From Yeguia hominis (lineage in GTDB: Bacteria > Bacillota > Clostridia > Oscillospirales > Acutalibacteraceae): 64,000 nt of DNA. A model generated the notes under the pieces. The model saw only the letters and a list, made by a program, of their open reading frames with translations. It had not been told where the DNA came from and searched no databases. Both the position numbers and the translations under genes were made by a program. The stretch is from positions 1 through 64,000 of the forward strand of contig NZ_JACRSN010000005.1 of assembly GCF_014384705.1 (NCBI RefSeq), given 5' to 3'. Of the stretch, positions 17,001-26,026 are shown piece by piece. Position 1 is the stretch's first letter. Every line of letters starts with the position of its first letter.

Positions 17001-20000
17001 TTATTGAAAATATCGTACGCCGCTCAGGAAAAGCTTCTGATCCTTTTCACCAGGGACGTTTTGATAGAGATGGGTGCCCTGCCGTTCGCTGTGTCCCATT
17101 TTGCCCAAAATTCGTCCGTCCGGACTGGTGATGCCTTCAATTGCGCAAACAGAGCCGTTCGGATTCCATTCGATCCGTCCGTCCGGGATGCCGCAGGGGG
17201 TGGTGTATTGTGTGGCGATCTGCCCGTTCTGCATGAGCGTTTGCAGGGTTGTTTCATCTGCAACAAAACGGCCCTCGCCGTGCGAAACCGGAATCGCAAA
17301 GACATCCCCAGCCTCGACCCCGGCAAGCCAAGGCGATTTTACGCTGGTTACGCGGGTGTACACCATGCGCGAGACATGACGGCCAAGTGTATTGAAGGTC
17401 AGCGTGGGCGCATCCTCTGCGGGCGGTGTGATTTTTCCGTACGGTACAAGACCGAGCTTGATCAGGGCTTGGAATCCGTTGCAGATTCCGAGCATCAAAC
17501 CGTCGCGGGTTTCCAGAAGGTCGGTGACGGCCTGTGCGATTTTCGGGTTGCGGAAAGTGGTCGCGATGAATTTCCCGGAGCCGTCCGGTTCATCGCCGCC
17601 GGAGAATCCGCCGGGCAGCATGACGATCTGCGCCTTGCGGATGGCTTTTTCCATTTCTTCAATGGTTTCTTCGATATCTTGCGGCGTCCGGTTGCGCACA
17701 ACCAGGACATCCGGCTCTGCACCGGCGCGCGCAAAGGCACGGGCGGTGTCATATTCGCAGTTTGTCCCCGGAAATACCGGAATAAAGACGCGGGGTTTAG
17801 CGGTTTTGATGGCAGGCGCATTTTCGCAGCGTGCGTTCCAAAGCGGAACGTCATGAGAAACCGGGACTTCCGGCGCTTCGCTGGGGAAGATTTTTTCCAG
17901 GGTTCCGCTCCAAGCCGCAATCAGGCTGCCAAGCGGAAGCGAAGCTTTGCCCAGACGGATTTCCGGCGTGTCGAGAACCGTTCCGAGTAAAACGGCGCCG
18001 GGGATCGATGGCATCGCGTCCGTTTCCACAAGAATCGCACCGGCATCCGGCGCAAACAAGCGGGCTCTGTCGAGGACATGCTCAGCGAATGCAAAGCCGA
18101 GCCGGTTGCCGAAGCACATTTTTGCAACGGATGACGCGGCGCCGCCTTCCTTGATGACGGAAGCGCTGCGGATTTTTCCTTCCTTCATGAGGGAGAGAAT
18201 TTGCCGGTAAGTGGCTTTCAGCGCCTCCCAATCCGGCAGCAGCGTATCTGCTTGCTGTGGAACCGGTAGTAAAACGGCCAGAGAACCGGGTGTTTTGAAT
18301 TCCGCAGACACCGTGCGGCTGGCTTTTGTCATGGTGACGGCAAAGCTGACAAGTGTGGGCGGAACGTCCAGCGACTCGAAAGAACCGCTCATGCTGTCCT
18401 TTCCGCCGATGGCCGGAAGGCCCATACCAAGCTGTGCGGAAAGCGCGCCGAGCAGAGCAGCGGCTGGTTTTCCCCAGCGTGTTTTGTCTGTGCCGAGTTT
18501 TTCAAAATATTCCTGGAACGTCAGGCGCGCATGAAGCGGATCCGCGCCGACTGCACAAAGCTTGCTCAAACTCTCCACAACAGCATAGGCGGCTCCGTGG
18601 AAAGGAGAGAATTTGGAAATGCCGGGGATGTATCCGTAGCTCATCGCGGTGGCATCGTCGGTTTCCCCCTCGAGTACCGGCAGCTTGGCAACCATGGCTT
18701 CTTCCGGCGTGAGCTGGTACTTTCCGGAGAACGGCATATTGACCGTAGCGGCGCCGATACTGGCGTCAAAGCGCTCGGAGAGTCCCTTTTGAGAGCAGAC
18801 GGAAAGCCGGGAGAGGTTCTTGGAAAAGGCTTCGGAAAGGGTGCCGTCGCAAAGTTCTTCCGGAATTTTGGCAAGATAGTTCTGCGCCGGGTCTGGCGTA
18901 TGAATCAGGACGTCGGCGTTCTGGGAAACGCCGTTGGTGTCCAGAAATGCACGGCTGACATCGACAACGGTGTCTCCGCGCCAATGCATGCGAAGCCGTC
19001 CGGTATCGGTGACGGTTGCAACAACCTGCGCGTCGAGATTTTCTTTGGCCGCCGCCGCACGGAATGCATCCGCATCCTGCGGGGCAACCACCACTGCCAT
19101 CCGCTCCTGCGATTCGGAGATGGCAAGCTCGGTTCCGTCAAGGCCGTCGTATTTTTTGGGAACCGCATCCAGCTGAATTTCCAAGCCGGGCGCCAATTCG
19201 CCGATTGCCACGCAGACGCCGCCGGCGCCAAAATCGTTGCAGCGCTTAATCATTTTGGAGACTGCAGCGTTTCGGAAAAGCCGCTGGATTTTTCGTTCGG
19301 TCGGTGGATTGCCCTTTTGGACCTCTGCGCCGCAGACTTCAATGGATTTTTCTGTGTGTGCTTTCGAGGATCCGGTTGCGCCGCCGCAGCCGTCCCGTCC
19401 GGTTGCGCCGCCGAGCAAAATTACAATATCGCCGGTTTCCGGTACGCTGCGGACAACGTTTTCCTTAGGAGAAGCGCCGATGACCGCGCCGATTTCCATT
19501 CGTTTTGCAACATAGCCCGGATCATAAAGCTCTGTGACCTGACCGGTTGCAAGGCCGATCTGGTTGCCGTAAGAGGAATACCCCGCCGCAGCGCCGGTGG
19601 TGATTTTTCGGGAAGGCAGCTTGCCGTGCAGCGTCTGGGCAAACGGGGTGCGCGGGTCACTGCTGCCGGTTACACGCATCGCCTGATAAACATAGGCCCG
19701 TCCGGAGAGCGGATCGCGGATTGCGCCGCCCAGACAGGTGGCGGCGCCGCCAAAGGGTTCAATCTCTGTCGGATGGTTATGGGTTTCGTTTTTAAACTGG
19801 ACAAGCCAGGGTTCTGTTTTTCCGTCAATGGTCACCGGAACTTCGATGGAGCAGGCGTTGATTTCCTCACTCTCATCGAGATCGGGAACCGCACCGTTTT
19901 TGCGGAGGTATTTGGTGCCGATGGTCGCCATGTCCATGAGGGTAACCGGCTTTTCGCGATCGCCGTACACAGCGCGCCGGGTCTCAAAATAGGCCTCAAT

Positions 20001-20753
20001 GGCATCCTCCAGTACGCTTTGCAGCTTACCCGGCTCTGTCTTGATGGAATTCAGGCGGGTCAGGAACGTGGTATGACGGCAGTGATCGCTCCAATAGGTA
20101 TCGATCACGCGAAGCTCGGTTACGCTGGGATCGCGTTTTTCCGTGTCGCGGAAATAGTCTCGGCAGAATGCAAGATCCGCAAGGCTCATCGCAAAACCCA
20201 TCTGTGTATGGTAGGCAAGCAGCTTCGCGTCGTCCCATCCGGTGAAGCCGGAGACCCGCGGAACATCCGGCGGGACATCCGCCTGCATGTCGAGGTCTTC
20301 CGGAAGCTCGAGAGAGGCGAGGCGGGATTCTACAGGATTGATCAGATACTCCTCAATTTTCTGGAACTGTTCGTCGGTGAGATCTCCGCGCAGCGCAATC
20401 ACACGCGCGGTTGCAACCTGGGGGCGTTCTCCTTGCGTCAGCAGCTGGACGCACTGTGCGGCGGAATCCGCGCGCTGATCGTATTGTCCGGGAAGATATT
20501 CCATTGCAAATACGCGGTAGGTGTCGGGGAGAGTAAACTCTGCGCCGTAGAGATGATCTACGTTGGGTTCGGAAAGAACCGTTGTACAGGCGGCTTCCAT
20601 CTGTTCCTGCGTCAAACCGCAGATGTCATACCGGTTGAGCAGCCGGAGCTCGGTCAGCCCGGTAATCCCGAGATTTTCGACCAGATCCTCCCGCATGTGC
20701 ATGGCTTCAATGTCGAAACCCGCTTTCTTTTCTACAAAAACCCTGATAACCAT
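17001..20753 (-). CDS. purL: phosphoribosylformylglycinamidine synthase, single-chain form
   Basis: This 1250-residue enzyme makes FGAM from FGAR, glutamine and ATP, the fourth step of purine synthesis. It is the fused form found in many Clostridia, equal to PurS+PurL+PurQ. The N-terminal PurS-like part (1-150) begins IRVFVEKKAGFD; the linker and synthetase core carry SDHCRHTTF, FKNETHNHPTEIEPFGGAATCLGG and GGKDSMSGSF; the C-terminal glutaminase (about 985-1250) carries FPGTNCEYD, PGGFSGGDE, the nucleophile in GICNGFQ and PVSHGEGRF. It is followed by murD. Upstream on this strand a weak promoter (extended -10 TGG-TAAAAT at 20829-20837) is possible; no purine riboswitch was seen. Confidence 0.96.
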   Translation of the reverse strand: MVIRVFVEKKAGFDIEAMHMREDLVENLGITGLTELRLLNRYDICGLTQEQMEAACTTVLSEPNVDHLYGAEFTLPDTYRVFAMEYLPGQYDQRADSAAQCVQLLTQGERPQVATARVIALRGDLTDEQFQKIEEYLINPVESRLASLELPEDLDMQADVPPDVPRVSGFTGWDDAKLLAYHTQMGFAMSLADLAFCRDYFRDTEKRDPSVTELRVIDTYWSDHCRHTTFLTRLNSIKTEPGKLQSVLEDAIEAYFETRRAVYGDREKPVTLMDMATIGTKYLRKNGAVPDLDESEEINACSIEVPVTIDGKTEPWLVQFKNETHNHPTEIEPFGGAATCLGGAIRDPLSGRAYVYQAMRVTGSSDPRTPFAQTLHGKLPSRKITTGAAAGYSSYGNQIGLATGQVTELYDPGYVAKRMEIGAVIGASPKENVVRSVPETGDIVILLGGATGRDGCGGATGSSKAHTEKSIEVCGAEVQKGNPPTERKIQRLFRNAAVSKMIKRCNDFGAGGVCVAIGELAPGLEIQLDAVPKKYDGLDGTELAISESQERMAVVVAPQDADAFRAAAAKENLDAQVVATVTDTGRLRMHWRGDTVVDVSRAFLDTNGVSQNADVLIHTPDPAQNYLAKIPEELCDGTLSEAFSKNLSRLSVCSQKGLSERFDASIGAATVNMPFSGKYQLTPEEAMVAKLPVLEGETDDATAMSYGYIPGISKFSPFHGAAYAVVESLSKLCAVGADPLHARLTFQEYFEKLGTDKTRWGKPAAALLGALSAQLGMGLPAIGGKDSMSGSFESLDVPPTLVSFAVTMTKASRTVSAEFKTPGSLAVLLPVPQQADTLLPDWEALKATYRQILSLMKEGKIRSASVIKEGGAASSVAKMCFGNRLGFAFAEHVLDRARLFAPDAGAILVETDAMPSIPGAVLLGTVLDTPEIRLGKASLPLGSLIAAWSGTLEKIFPSEAPEVPVSHDVPLWNARCENAPAIKTAKPRVFIPVFPGTNCEYDTARAFARAGAEPDVLVVRNRTPQDIEETIEEMEKAIRKAQIVMLPGGFSGGDEPDGSGKFIATTFRNPKIAQAVTDLLETRDGLMLGICNGFQALIKLGLVPYGKITPPAEDAPTLTFNTLGRHVSRMVYTRVTSVKSPWLAGVEAGDVFAIPVSHGEGRFVADETTLQTLMQNGQIATQYTTPCGIPDGRIEWNPNGSVCAIEGITSPDGRILGKMGHSERQGTHLYQNVPGEKDQKLFLSGVRYFQ

Positions 20754-21093
20754 ACTGAAACCTCCCGTGTTTTCTGCCGGCGACGGCGATGCGTTTCCAT
20801 TATAAATCGGAGAAAGACATTATGCTTTATTTTACCACACTTTCCCGAAAACAAAAAGTCAAAACCGGATTTTGCGAATACATTATTTTATGGTTTCCGT
20901 TTTCTTTTTTGTATGGAACGCAGAAGTGGTTTTTGCGCGGAAAAATAGCGGCGTTTCGGATTGCTTTTTACGAGAGACCTGTTATAAAAGCCGATAAATT
21001 GAAAAAACAGACAGATCAGGGTTTGCGGGAGCGCAAGAGAAAGGAGAAACTAAGGTGCCAACATGGATCGGATTCTCGGTGCCTGACGGAACA
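20754..21093. other. intergenic region upstream of purL
   Basis: This stretch carries the purL leader (with GGGAGG before the ATG) and a possible promoter, TTGACT (20857-20862, minus) with TAAAAT (20829-20834) but a long 22-base spacer. I looked for the conserved core of purine riboswitches and did not find it. No gene is supported; an open frame at 20789-21109 (+) has no ribosome site that convinces me. Confidence 0.45.
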
Positions 21094-21128
21094 AAAACAG
21101 CCTGCATAACAATGCAGGCTGTTTTTTT
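21094..21128. terminator. intrinsic terminator, usable on both strands
   Basis: A 14-bp perfect stem (arms 21094-21107 and 21112-21125) with loop AACA is flanked by an A-run and a seven-T run. It ends the small minus-strand frame at 21127-21321 and would also stop plus-strand transcription coming from the purL side. Confidence 0.85.
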
Positions 21129-21321
21129 AGCGTTCGCTGGGCCGCCAGTCTTCTCCGTAAAAGATCATATCATCAAGATCTGTGCCGGAAAAGAGCAGTT
21201 CCCGCAGCGAAGCGTCATAGGCCTCTCGGGAATTGTCGGCCACGTTTTGCATGGGCCGTCTGGTATGTTCCGGGGACGCCATTTTCAGGATCGGGGGCTG
21301 CCCGTTTTCCAAAAAAGACAC
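21127..21321 (-). CDS. small unidentified protein or gene remnant
   Basis: A 64-residue frame reads ...FLENGQPPILKMASPEH...ELLFSGTDLDDMIFYGEDWRPSER and stops inside a terminator, which suggests a real 3' end. The annotated start is a GTG with a weak AAGGTGA site close upstream. The same frame stays open further 5' (about 30 more residues, SENPCKFFLFSHILDITAQNREGDFE) without an ATG, so this could also be the tail of a longer, decayed gene. I do not recognise the family. Low confidence that it is expressed. Confidence 0.4.
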   Translation of the reverse strand: MSFLENGQPPILKMASPEHTRRPMQNVADNSREAYDASLRELLFSGTDLDDMIFYGEDWRPSER

Positions 21322-21422
21322 TTCAAAATCACCTTCTCTGTTTTGCGCGGTAATATCCAGTATATGCGAAAAAAGAAAAAACTTGCACGGATTTTCTGAA
21401 AATCAAAAATATTTTTTCGACG

Positions 21423-21451
21423 TTGACTGTCCCAGATCGGCGTAATATAAT
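21423..21451 (+). promoter_or_regulatory. sigma-A promoter of alr
   Basis: TTGACT (21423-21428) and TATAAT (21446-21451) are exactly 17 bases apart. Transcription would start near 21458, and an alanine racemase gene follows at 21526. Confidence 0.85.
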
Positions 21452-21525
21452 GGAAATAAATTGGATTGCAGGAGGCGGCTCTTTCTTTATATAAATATAA
21501 CTTTATATGAAGCGGGCAAAATGCT

Positions 21526-22710
21526 ATGGATTATTTGAAAAGGACATGGGCCGAAATCGATCTGGATGCATTAGAGCACAATTATCGTATGATACGCGCG
21601 GCGACGCGGCCGGGTGCAAAGATTTGCTGTGTCGTAAAAGCGGATGCATACGGCCACGGCGTTCCGATGGCAGCGCAGGTCTATCAGCGCCTGGGTGCAG
21701 ACTGGTTTGCAGTATCGAATCTCGAAGAAGCCATTCAGCTGCGGCGCTGCGGGATCCGAAAACCGATCCTGATTTTGGGATATACACCGCCGCAGCTTGC
21801 AACAGAACTGGCTGCAAGCGGGATTTCCCAGAGCATTTTGTCCTTGGAATATGCCAAATCGCTGTCAGCCTGTGCAGAGCAGGCGGGCGTCACGGTAAAT
21901 ATGCATTTGAAAGTCGATACCGGAATGTCGCGGATTGGCTTTTTATATCAGGATCCGGAGCGGGATGCCGATGCAATTGCGGAAATGGAAGCGGCCTGCC
22001 GTCTGCCGAGCCTGTATCCGGAAGGGATTTTTACCCATTTTGCAGTGGCCGACGAGGGAAGTGACGGCGAAGCCTTTACAAGGCAGCAGTTTGCCTGTTT
22101 TCAGCAGGCGTTTCAGACGCTGGAGAGCAGGGGAATTTCGATTGCAATCCGGCACTGTGCCAACAGCGGCGCCGTATCGGATTATCCGGAATATCATCTG
22201 GATATGGTTCGCCCCGGAATTATTCTATATGGACTGCAGCCTTCCGGGAAAATCCGGAATCCGCTGGACTTGCGTCCGGCAATGGAACTGAAAACCGTTG
22301 TTTCGATGGTCAAAGATGTGGAGCCGGAGACCAGTGTCAGCTATGGCAGGACGTTTGTTGCGCATGGTGCCACTCGGATCGCAACGGTTCCGATCGGATA
22401 TGCAGACGGATATCCGCGTGCGTTCTCCGGACGTGCGGATATGTTGGTGCACGGCAAGCGCGTTCCGGTCATCGGGCGGGTTTGTATGGATCAGCTGATG
22501 CTGGATGTGTCGGAAGTTCCCGATCTTCACGAAGGGGATCTCGTCACGGTGTTTGGAAAAGACGGGGAGGCATTTCTCCCGGTCGATGAACTTGCAGCAC
22601 GCAATGAAACCATTCACTATGAAATGGTGTGCTTGGTTGGAAAACGGGTTCCGCGGATTTATTTGCGCGGTGGAAAGCCTGTCGGACAGCTCAACTATAT
22701 TTGTCCCTGA
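21526..22710 (+). CDS. alr: alanine racemase
   Basis: A 394-residue fold-type III PLP enzyme interconverting L- and D-alanine for peptidoglycan. Seen: KADAYGHG near residue 39 with the PLP-binding lysine, HLKVDTGMSRIGF, HCANSGA, the YGLQPSG segment, and the C-terminal GRTFVAHGATRIATVPIGYADGYPR with the second catalytic base (Tyr), plus VGRVCMDQ-like IGRVCMDQLMLDV. Length is normal. It has its own strong promoter. The start ATG 21526 has no strong ribosome site nearby, but gives the standard N-terminus RTWAEIDLDALEHNY. The transpeptidase gene 56 bases downstream may be co-transcribed, keeping two cell-wall genes together. Confidence 0.95.
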   Translation: MDYLKRTWAEIDLDALEHNYRMIRAATRPGAKICCVVKADAYGHGVPMAAQVYQRLGADWFAVSNLEEAIQLRRCGIRKPILILGYTPPQLATELAASGISQSILSLEYAKSLSACAEQAGVTVNMHLKVDTGMSRIGFLYQDPERDADAIAEMEAACRLPSLYPEGIFTHFAVADEGSDGEAFTRQQFACFQQAFQTLESRGISIAIRHCANSGAVSDYPEYHLDMVRPGIILYGLQPSGKIRNPLDLRPAMELKTVVSMVKDVEPETSVSYGRTFVAHGATRIATVPIGYADGYPRAFSGRADMLVHGKRVPVIGRVCMDQLMLDVSEVPDLHEGDLVTVFGKDGEAFLPVDELAARNETIHYEMVCLVGKRVPRIYLRGGKPVGQLNYICP

Positions 22711-22766
22711 AAGCGGAGTATGAACTGGAAATTGAGAAATTGTGCATTTTGAGGAGGAATTAGGAC

Positions 22767-25418
22767 ATGGTGAAAAAAGGAAGAATTCTGGCGCTGTTTT
22801 TATGCGTCCTTTGCCTGTTGTCTGTTTGGGTACAGGCAGAAGGCGAGGAGGGGCCGCTTCCGGAAGATGGATTCCGACTGGGTTTGACCGAAGAGGTGGA
22901 TCTTGCAGCGAGCTTAATGGCGCAGTTTCCGAATGCAGCCTCGCTTTCCGCAGACGATGAGACGGTTGTAATCGATGGCCTGAGCATACAGGCGGCAAAG
23001 ATCGGTGAGACAACACTGCGTGTTCTGGATGAAAATGGCACAGAACTTGCGGCCTATCCGGTTTCAGTAAAGGCGCTTCCGGATGACATTTCTTTTCAGC
23101 AAGGTACGGTTATGTTGCAGAAAGGGGATGCGTTCCAGACCGCGCTAGAGTTTCCGGAAAACTGCTATGCTTACGGAATTACGTATCGCAGCTCGGATGA
23201 AACGGTAGCGGTCTGTGATGCAAAAGGACTGATTTCTGCAGTAGGCGCAGGAAGTGCGGACATTACAGCGACACTTGCAAACGGCGTGTCGGCTTCCTGT
23301 ACGGTGACGGTAGCGCCTGTTTCGGGATCGCTCAATGAAACGGCACTGACGCTGGGGGTCGGAGAGCGGTTTACGTTGACCGCCGAGGTGAGCGGAACTT
23401 CAGAAAAGCCGGTGTTTGAGACCACCAATGCTGCAGTTGCTACCGTTTCGAAGGACGGCGTCGTGATCGCCAAAGGCGCGGGAACCGCACAAATCATGGC
23501 TTCTGCGGCAGGAGAACGTCTTGCCGTATGCCAGGTTACCGTCAAGGATGCGCCAAAATCAGTTTCTCTGAATCAAACCGCATTGACGCTGGGTGTTGGA
23601 GAGACCTACCAGCTGAAAGCAGCGGTGCAGTCTGGAACAAGCGGTATGAGCGGACTGAAATTTTCTTCCAGCAACACGGCTGTCGTTTCGGTTTCCGGAG
23701 GAAAGCTGACTGCCAAAAAGCCCGGAACTGCAACCATTACGGTCGTTGCATACAACGGAAAAAAGGCAACCTGTACGGTTACCGTCAAACCCGCGCCGAA
23801 GAGTGTCTCACTCAACCGGACGAAGCTGACGCTCGGCGTCGGGGAAACGTTTGATTTAAACAGCAGTATTCCAAAGGGAAGCGCCAGCAATATCCGGGCA
23901 TATTCTTCCAGCAATCCATCCGTTGCAACGGTGCCGAAATCGATTGTGACCGCGAAAAAAGTGGGGACGACAACGATTACGGTGACAACCTATAACGGGA
24001 AGACAGCCACCTGTCAGGTAACGGTGAAGGCCGCACCCAAAAAGGTTTCGCTGAATAAAACCAGCCTGGTGCTGGGTGTCGGGGAAAAATTCAATCTGAA
24101 CAGCTCGGTCAACTCCGGCGCGGCAAGTTTTGTCCGCCTCTATTCTTCCAGCAATCCGTCGGTCGCGACGGTGCCGCATTCGATTGTGACAGCCAAAAAA
24201 ATCGGTACGACAACCATTACGGTCAAAACGTATAACGGCAAGACGGCGACCTGCAAAGTTACCGTCAAGGCTGCGCCGAAGAAGGTCTCGCTGAATAAAA
24301 CCAGCCTGGTTTTGGGCGTCGGGGAAACATTCGATTTGAACAGCAGTATCCCCAAGGGGAGCGCCAGTAATATCCGTTCGTATTCTTCCAGCAATCCGTC
24401 TGTTGCGACGGTGCCGAATTCGATTGTGACGGCGAAAAAGATCGGTACAGCAACCATTACAGTCAAAACGTATAACGGCAAAACGGCGACCTGCAAAGTT
24501 ACCGTCAAGGCCGCACCGAAGCGCATCGGCCTGAATGAATCGGCTGTGACGATTGCGGTCGGCGAAAAGGTCGATTTGGACAGTTATCTGAATTCCGGAG
24601 CGGCCAGCAGCCGAAGGTACTCCTCCAGCAATTCATCGGTTGCAACGGTGAAAAACTCCATTGTAACCGGGAAAAAAGCTGGCACGGCGACCATCACGGT
24701 CAAAACGTATAACGGCAAAAAAGCAACCTGTAAGATCACGGTCAAGGCTAAGGAAAGCCAGGTCGTCCGGACTATGTATTACCCCTCGAAGGTTAATACA
24801 ACCACTGGACTTTATGCGGATAAGGAACTGACCATCCGGATGGGCACGCTTTCGTACGGAACGAGTGTAACCTGCATTGACCGGTATCTGTTTTCCTCTT
24901 CAAAAGTTGTGACATCCAAAGGGAAGCGCGGATGGGTGGATGCCGACGCACTTACCTTCGGCTCCGGAAACTACACGCAGGAAACAGATTATTCCGCAGC
25001 GGTGAAGGAATCCTACATTAACACGCAAAAGTTGACCAGTTCTTCGAATTACCTGATTTGGATAAATCTGCGCTGTCAAAAGGTAAACCTTTTTGAGAGA
25101 AAAGGCGGAAAATGGAAGCTGTTTCGAACCTGCACCGTTTCAACCGGCGCCAACAGCACGCCGACCCCGATCGGAACCTTTACGGCATACGCAAAGCTAA
25201 ACGGCTGGTTCTATTCGACCACCTATATCAAACCGGTGGTCTATTTCCTGGACGGCGGTTTTGCGATGCATTCACGGGAACACTGGAACAGCGACGGATC
25301 GCTGGTAAACTCCACAATCGGACGTCCGATTTCCCATGGATGTGTGCGGATGTACGACAATGACATCAACTGGATTTACAAAAATATTCCGATCGGAACC
25401 ACCGTATATATTTTCTGA
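22767..25418 (+). CDS. secreted L,D-transpeptidase with tandem Ig-like (BIG2) repeats
   Basis: An 883-residue exported protein. Residues 1-26 form a signal peptide (charged start, hydrophobic core, VQAEG). Residues about 103-661 hold seven Ig-like BIG2 domains of about 80 residues, each of the form SLN.T.LTLGVGE...SSNPSVATV...G..TITV.TYNGKTATC.VTVK. Residues about 665-740 look like an SH3-type domain (GLYADKELTIRMGTLSYGTSVTCI...GKRGWVDA). The C-terminal 130 residues are a YkuD catalytic domain with HSREHW and, near the end, SHGCVRM holding the nucleophile Cys859. YkuD enzymes make or modify L,D-crosslinks in peptidoglycan. GAGGAGG precedes ATG 22767. The repeats probably project the enzyme into the wall or bind polysaccharide (inference). 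Confidence 0.92.
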   Translation: MVKKGRILALFLCVLCLLSVWVQAEGEEGPLPEDGFRLGLTEEVDLAASLMAQFPNAASLSADDETVVIDGLSIQAAKIGETTLRVLDENGTELAAYPVSVKALPDDISFQQGTVMLQKGDAFQTALEFPENCYAYGITYRSSDETVAVCDAKGLISAVGAGSADITATLANGVSASCTVTVAPVSGSLNETALTLGVGERFTLTAEVSGTSEKPVFETTNAAVATVSKDGVVIAKGAGTAQIMASAAGERLAVCQVTVKDAPKSVSLNQTALTLGVGETYQLKAAVQSGTSGMSGLKFSSSNTAVVSVSGGKLTAKKPGTATITVVAYNGKKATCTVTVKPAPKSVSLNRTKLTLGVGETFDLNSSIPKGSASNIRAYSSSNPSVATVPKSIVTAKKVGTTTITVTTYNGKTATCQVTVKAAPKKVSLNKTSLVLGVGEKFNLNSSVNSGAASFVRLYSSSNPSVATVPHSIVTAKKIGTTTITVKTYNGKTATCKVTVKAAPKKVSLNKTSLVLGVGETFDLNSSIPKGSASNIRSYSSSNPSVATVPNSIVTAKKIGTATITVKTYNGKTATCKVTVKAAPKRIGLNESAVTIAVGEKVDLDSYLNSGAASSRRYSSSNSSVATVKNSIVTGKKAGTATITVKTYNGKKATCKITVKAKESQVVRTMYYPSKVNTTTGLYADKELTIRMGTLSYGTSVTCIDRYLFSSSKVVTSKGKRGWVDADALTFGSGNYTQETDYSAAVKESYINTQKLTSSSNYLIWINLRCQKVNLFERKGGKWKLFRTCTVSTGANSTPTPIGTFTAYAKLNGWFYSTTYIKPVVYFLDGGFAMHSREHWNSDGSLVNSTIGRPISHGCVRMYDNDINWIYKNIPIGTTVYIF
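23073..24750 (+). repeat. seven tandem units of about 240 bp coding Ig-like domains
   Basis: Unit starts fall near 23073, 23330, 23558, 23799, 24039, 24279 and 24519. The fourth and fifth units share long runs of almost identical bases (for example the NKTSLVLGVGE and YNGKTATCKVTVKAAPK codons), while the first two are more diverged. Fresh internal duplications and possible length variation by recombination follow from this pattern. Confidence 0.85.
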
Positions 25419-25434
25419 TTCTGATAAAATTTTG

Positions 25435-25471
25435 AAAAGCCGGAAAGACCAAAGCGTCTTTCCGGCTTTTT
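25435..25471 (+). terminator. intrinsic terminator after the transpeptidase
   Basis: A 15-bp perfect stem (25435-25449 with 25456-25470) ends in a five-T run, 17 bases after the stop codon. It ends the alr/transpeptidase unit. Confidence 0.9.
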
Positions 25472-25494
25472 GGCGCATGCTTTCGCATGAATAG

Positions 25495-25514
25495 TCCCAC
25501 GCTTACTGGTGGGA
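25495..25514. repeat. short hairpin, possible transposon-end relic
   Basis: TCCCAC-gcttactg-GTGGGA forms a six-bp stem. A similar string, TCCCACACTTACGTGGA, is found at 52024-52040. IS200/IS605 elements have such subterminal hairpins, but no transposase is near, so the identity is uncertain. Confidence 0.25.
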
Positions 25515-25688
25515 GAAAATTTCAGTCAATAGAACCCTCCCAACAACACAATCGTCAAGAGCGCTTTGGCGGCGTATTACGAAAGAGGAGCATTTTAACG
25601 AACCAAAAATGAAGGAAAAATGCAGATGCAAGTGTCCTATCGTATTTGCAACACGCATCTGATGTGTTCGGCAGCATGTTTTGCGGAA

Positions 25689-25895
25689 TCACTGATTGTT
25701 AATATGCGTATTGCAGTATTTGTTCCGAAAGGCGGAAGGCGTGTTTTCTTCATGATAAGTGAAAAATTTTATAAATACATTTTCCTCGCGGTATCCAAGC
25801 TCCTTGGCAATTTGCTTAATGCTCATATTGGTAGTGGATAAAAAATCACAAATTGCAAGTGTAAGTTGGTCACCTTCCGGTAGACGATAGCCCTA
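25689..25895 (-). pseudogene. AraC-family regulator, C-terminal DNA-binding fragment
   Basis: The minus strand encodes RLPEGDQLTLAICDFL, MSIKQIAKELGYREENVFIKFF, HEENTPSAFRNKY and a stop at 25689-25691. This is the final helix-turn-helix and the P-S-x-F-R-x-x-Y signature of AraC proteins. About 65 residues remain, with no start codon or N-terminal domain. The break at the 5' side lies beside the hairpins next to the IS30 element, so insertion or deletion linked to that element probably destroyed the gene. Confidence 0.75.
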
Positions 25896-25904
25896 ATTTC
25901 AGCC

Positions 25905-25963
25905 ACGATTTTGGTTGAAGCGTCAGCTTCAATTAAAATCGTGTTCGCAGCCGTTAGGCTGCG
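25905..25963. repeat. two adjacent hairpins beside the IS30 remnant
   Basis: First hairpin (25905-25942): outer stem ACGATTTT/AAAATCGT, two G-T pairs, then TTGAAGC-gtca-GCTTCAA, about 17 pairs in all. Second (25946-25963): CGCAGCC-gtta-GGCTGCG. Both have four-base loops of the GTYA form. They sit exactly between the AraC fragment and IS30; they could be part of the IS30 end or an independent small palindromic element. Confidence 0.6.
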
Positions 25964-25990
25964 TAGACGGTATCCAGAAGCGCTTCAAAT

Positions 25991-26026
25991 AAATCCTCTG
26001 GGTACAAGAGTAAGCCCAGAGGATTT
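25991..26026 (-). terminator. hairpin at the 3' end of the IS30 transposase
   Basis: A perfect 12-bp stem AAATCCTCTGGG/CCCAGAGGATTT (25991-26002 with 26015-26026) overlaps the transposase stop codon; on the minus strand it is followed by ATTTATTTG. It is a likely terminator. Confidence 0.6.

Noticed and set aside
18531..20948. 805-residue open frame antisense to purL
   Set aside because: It lies on the opposite strand of a full-length, motif-rich purL; it has no ribosome site or known domain. GC-rich codons in purL leave the complementary frame free of stops.
20754..21093. Purine riboswitch before purL
   Set aside because: Expected by analogy, but the conserved junction sequence and paired loops are not present.
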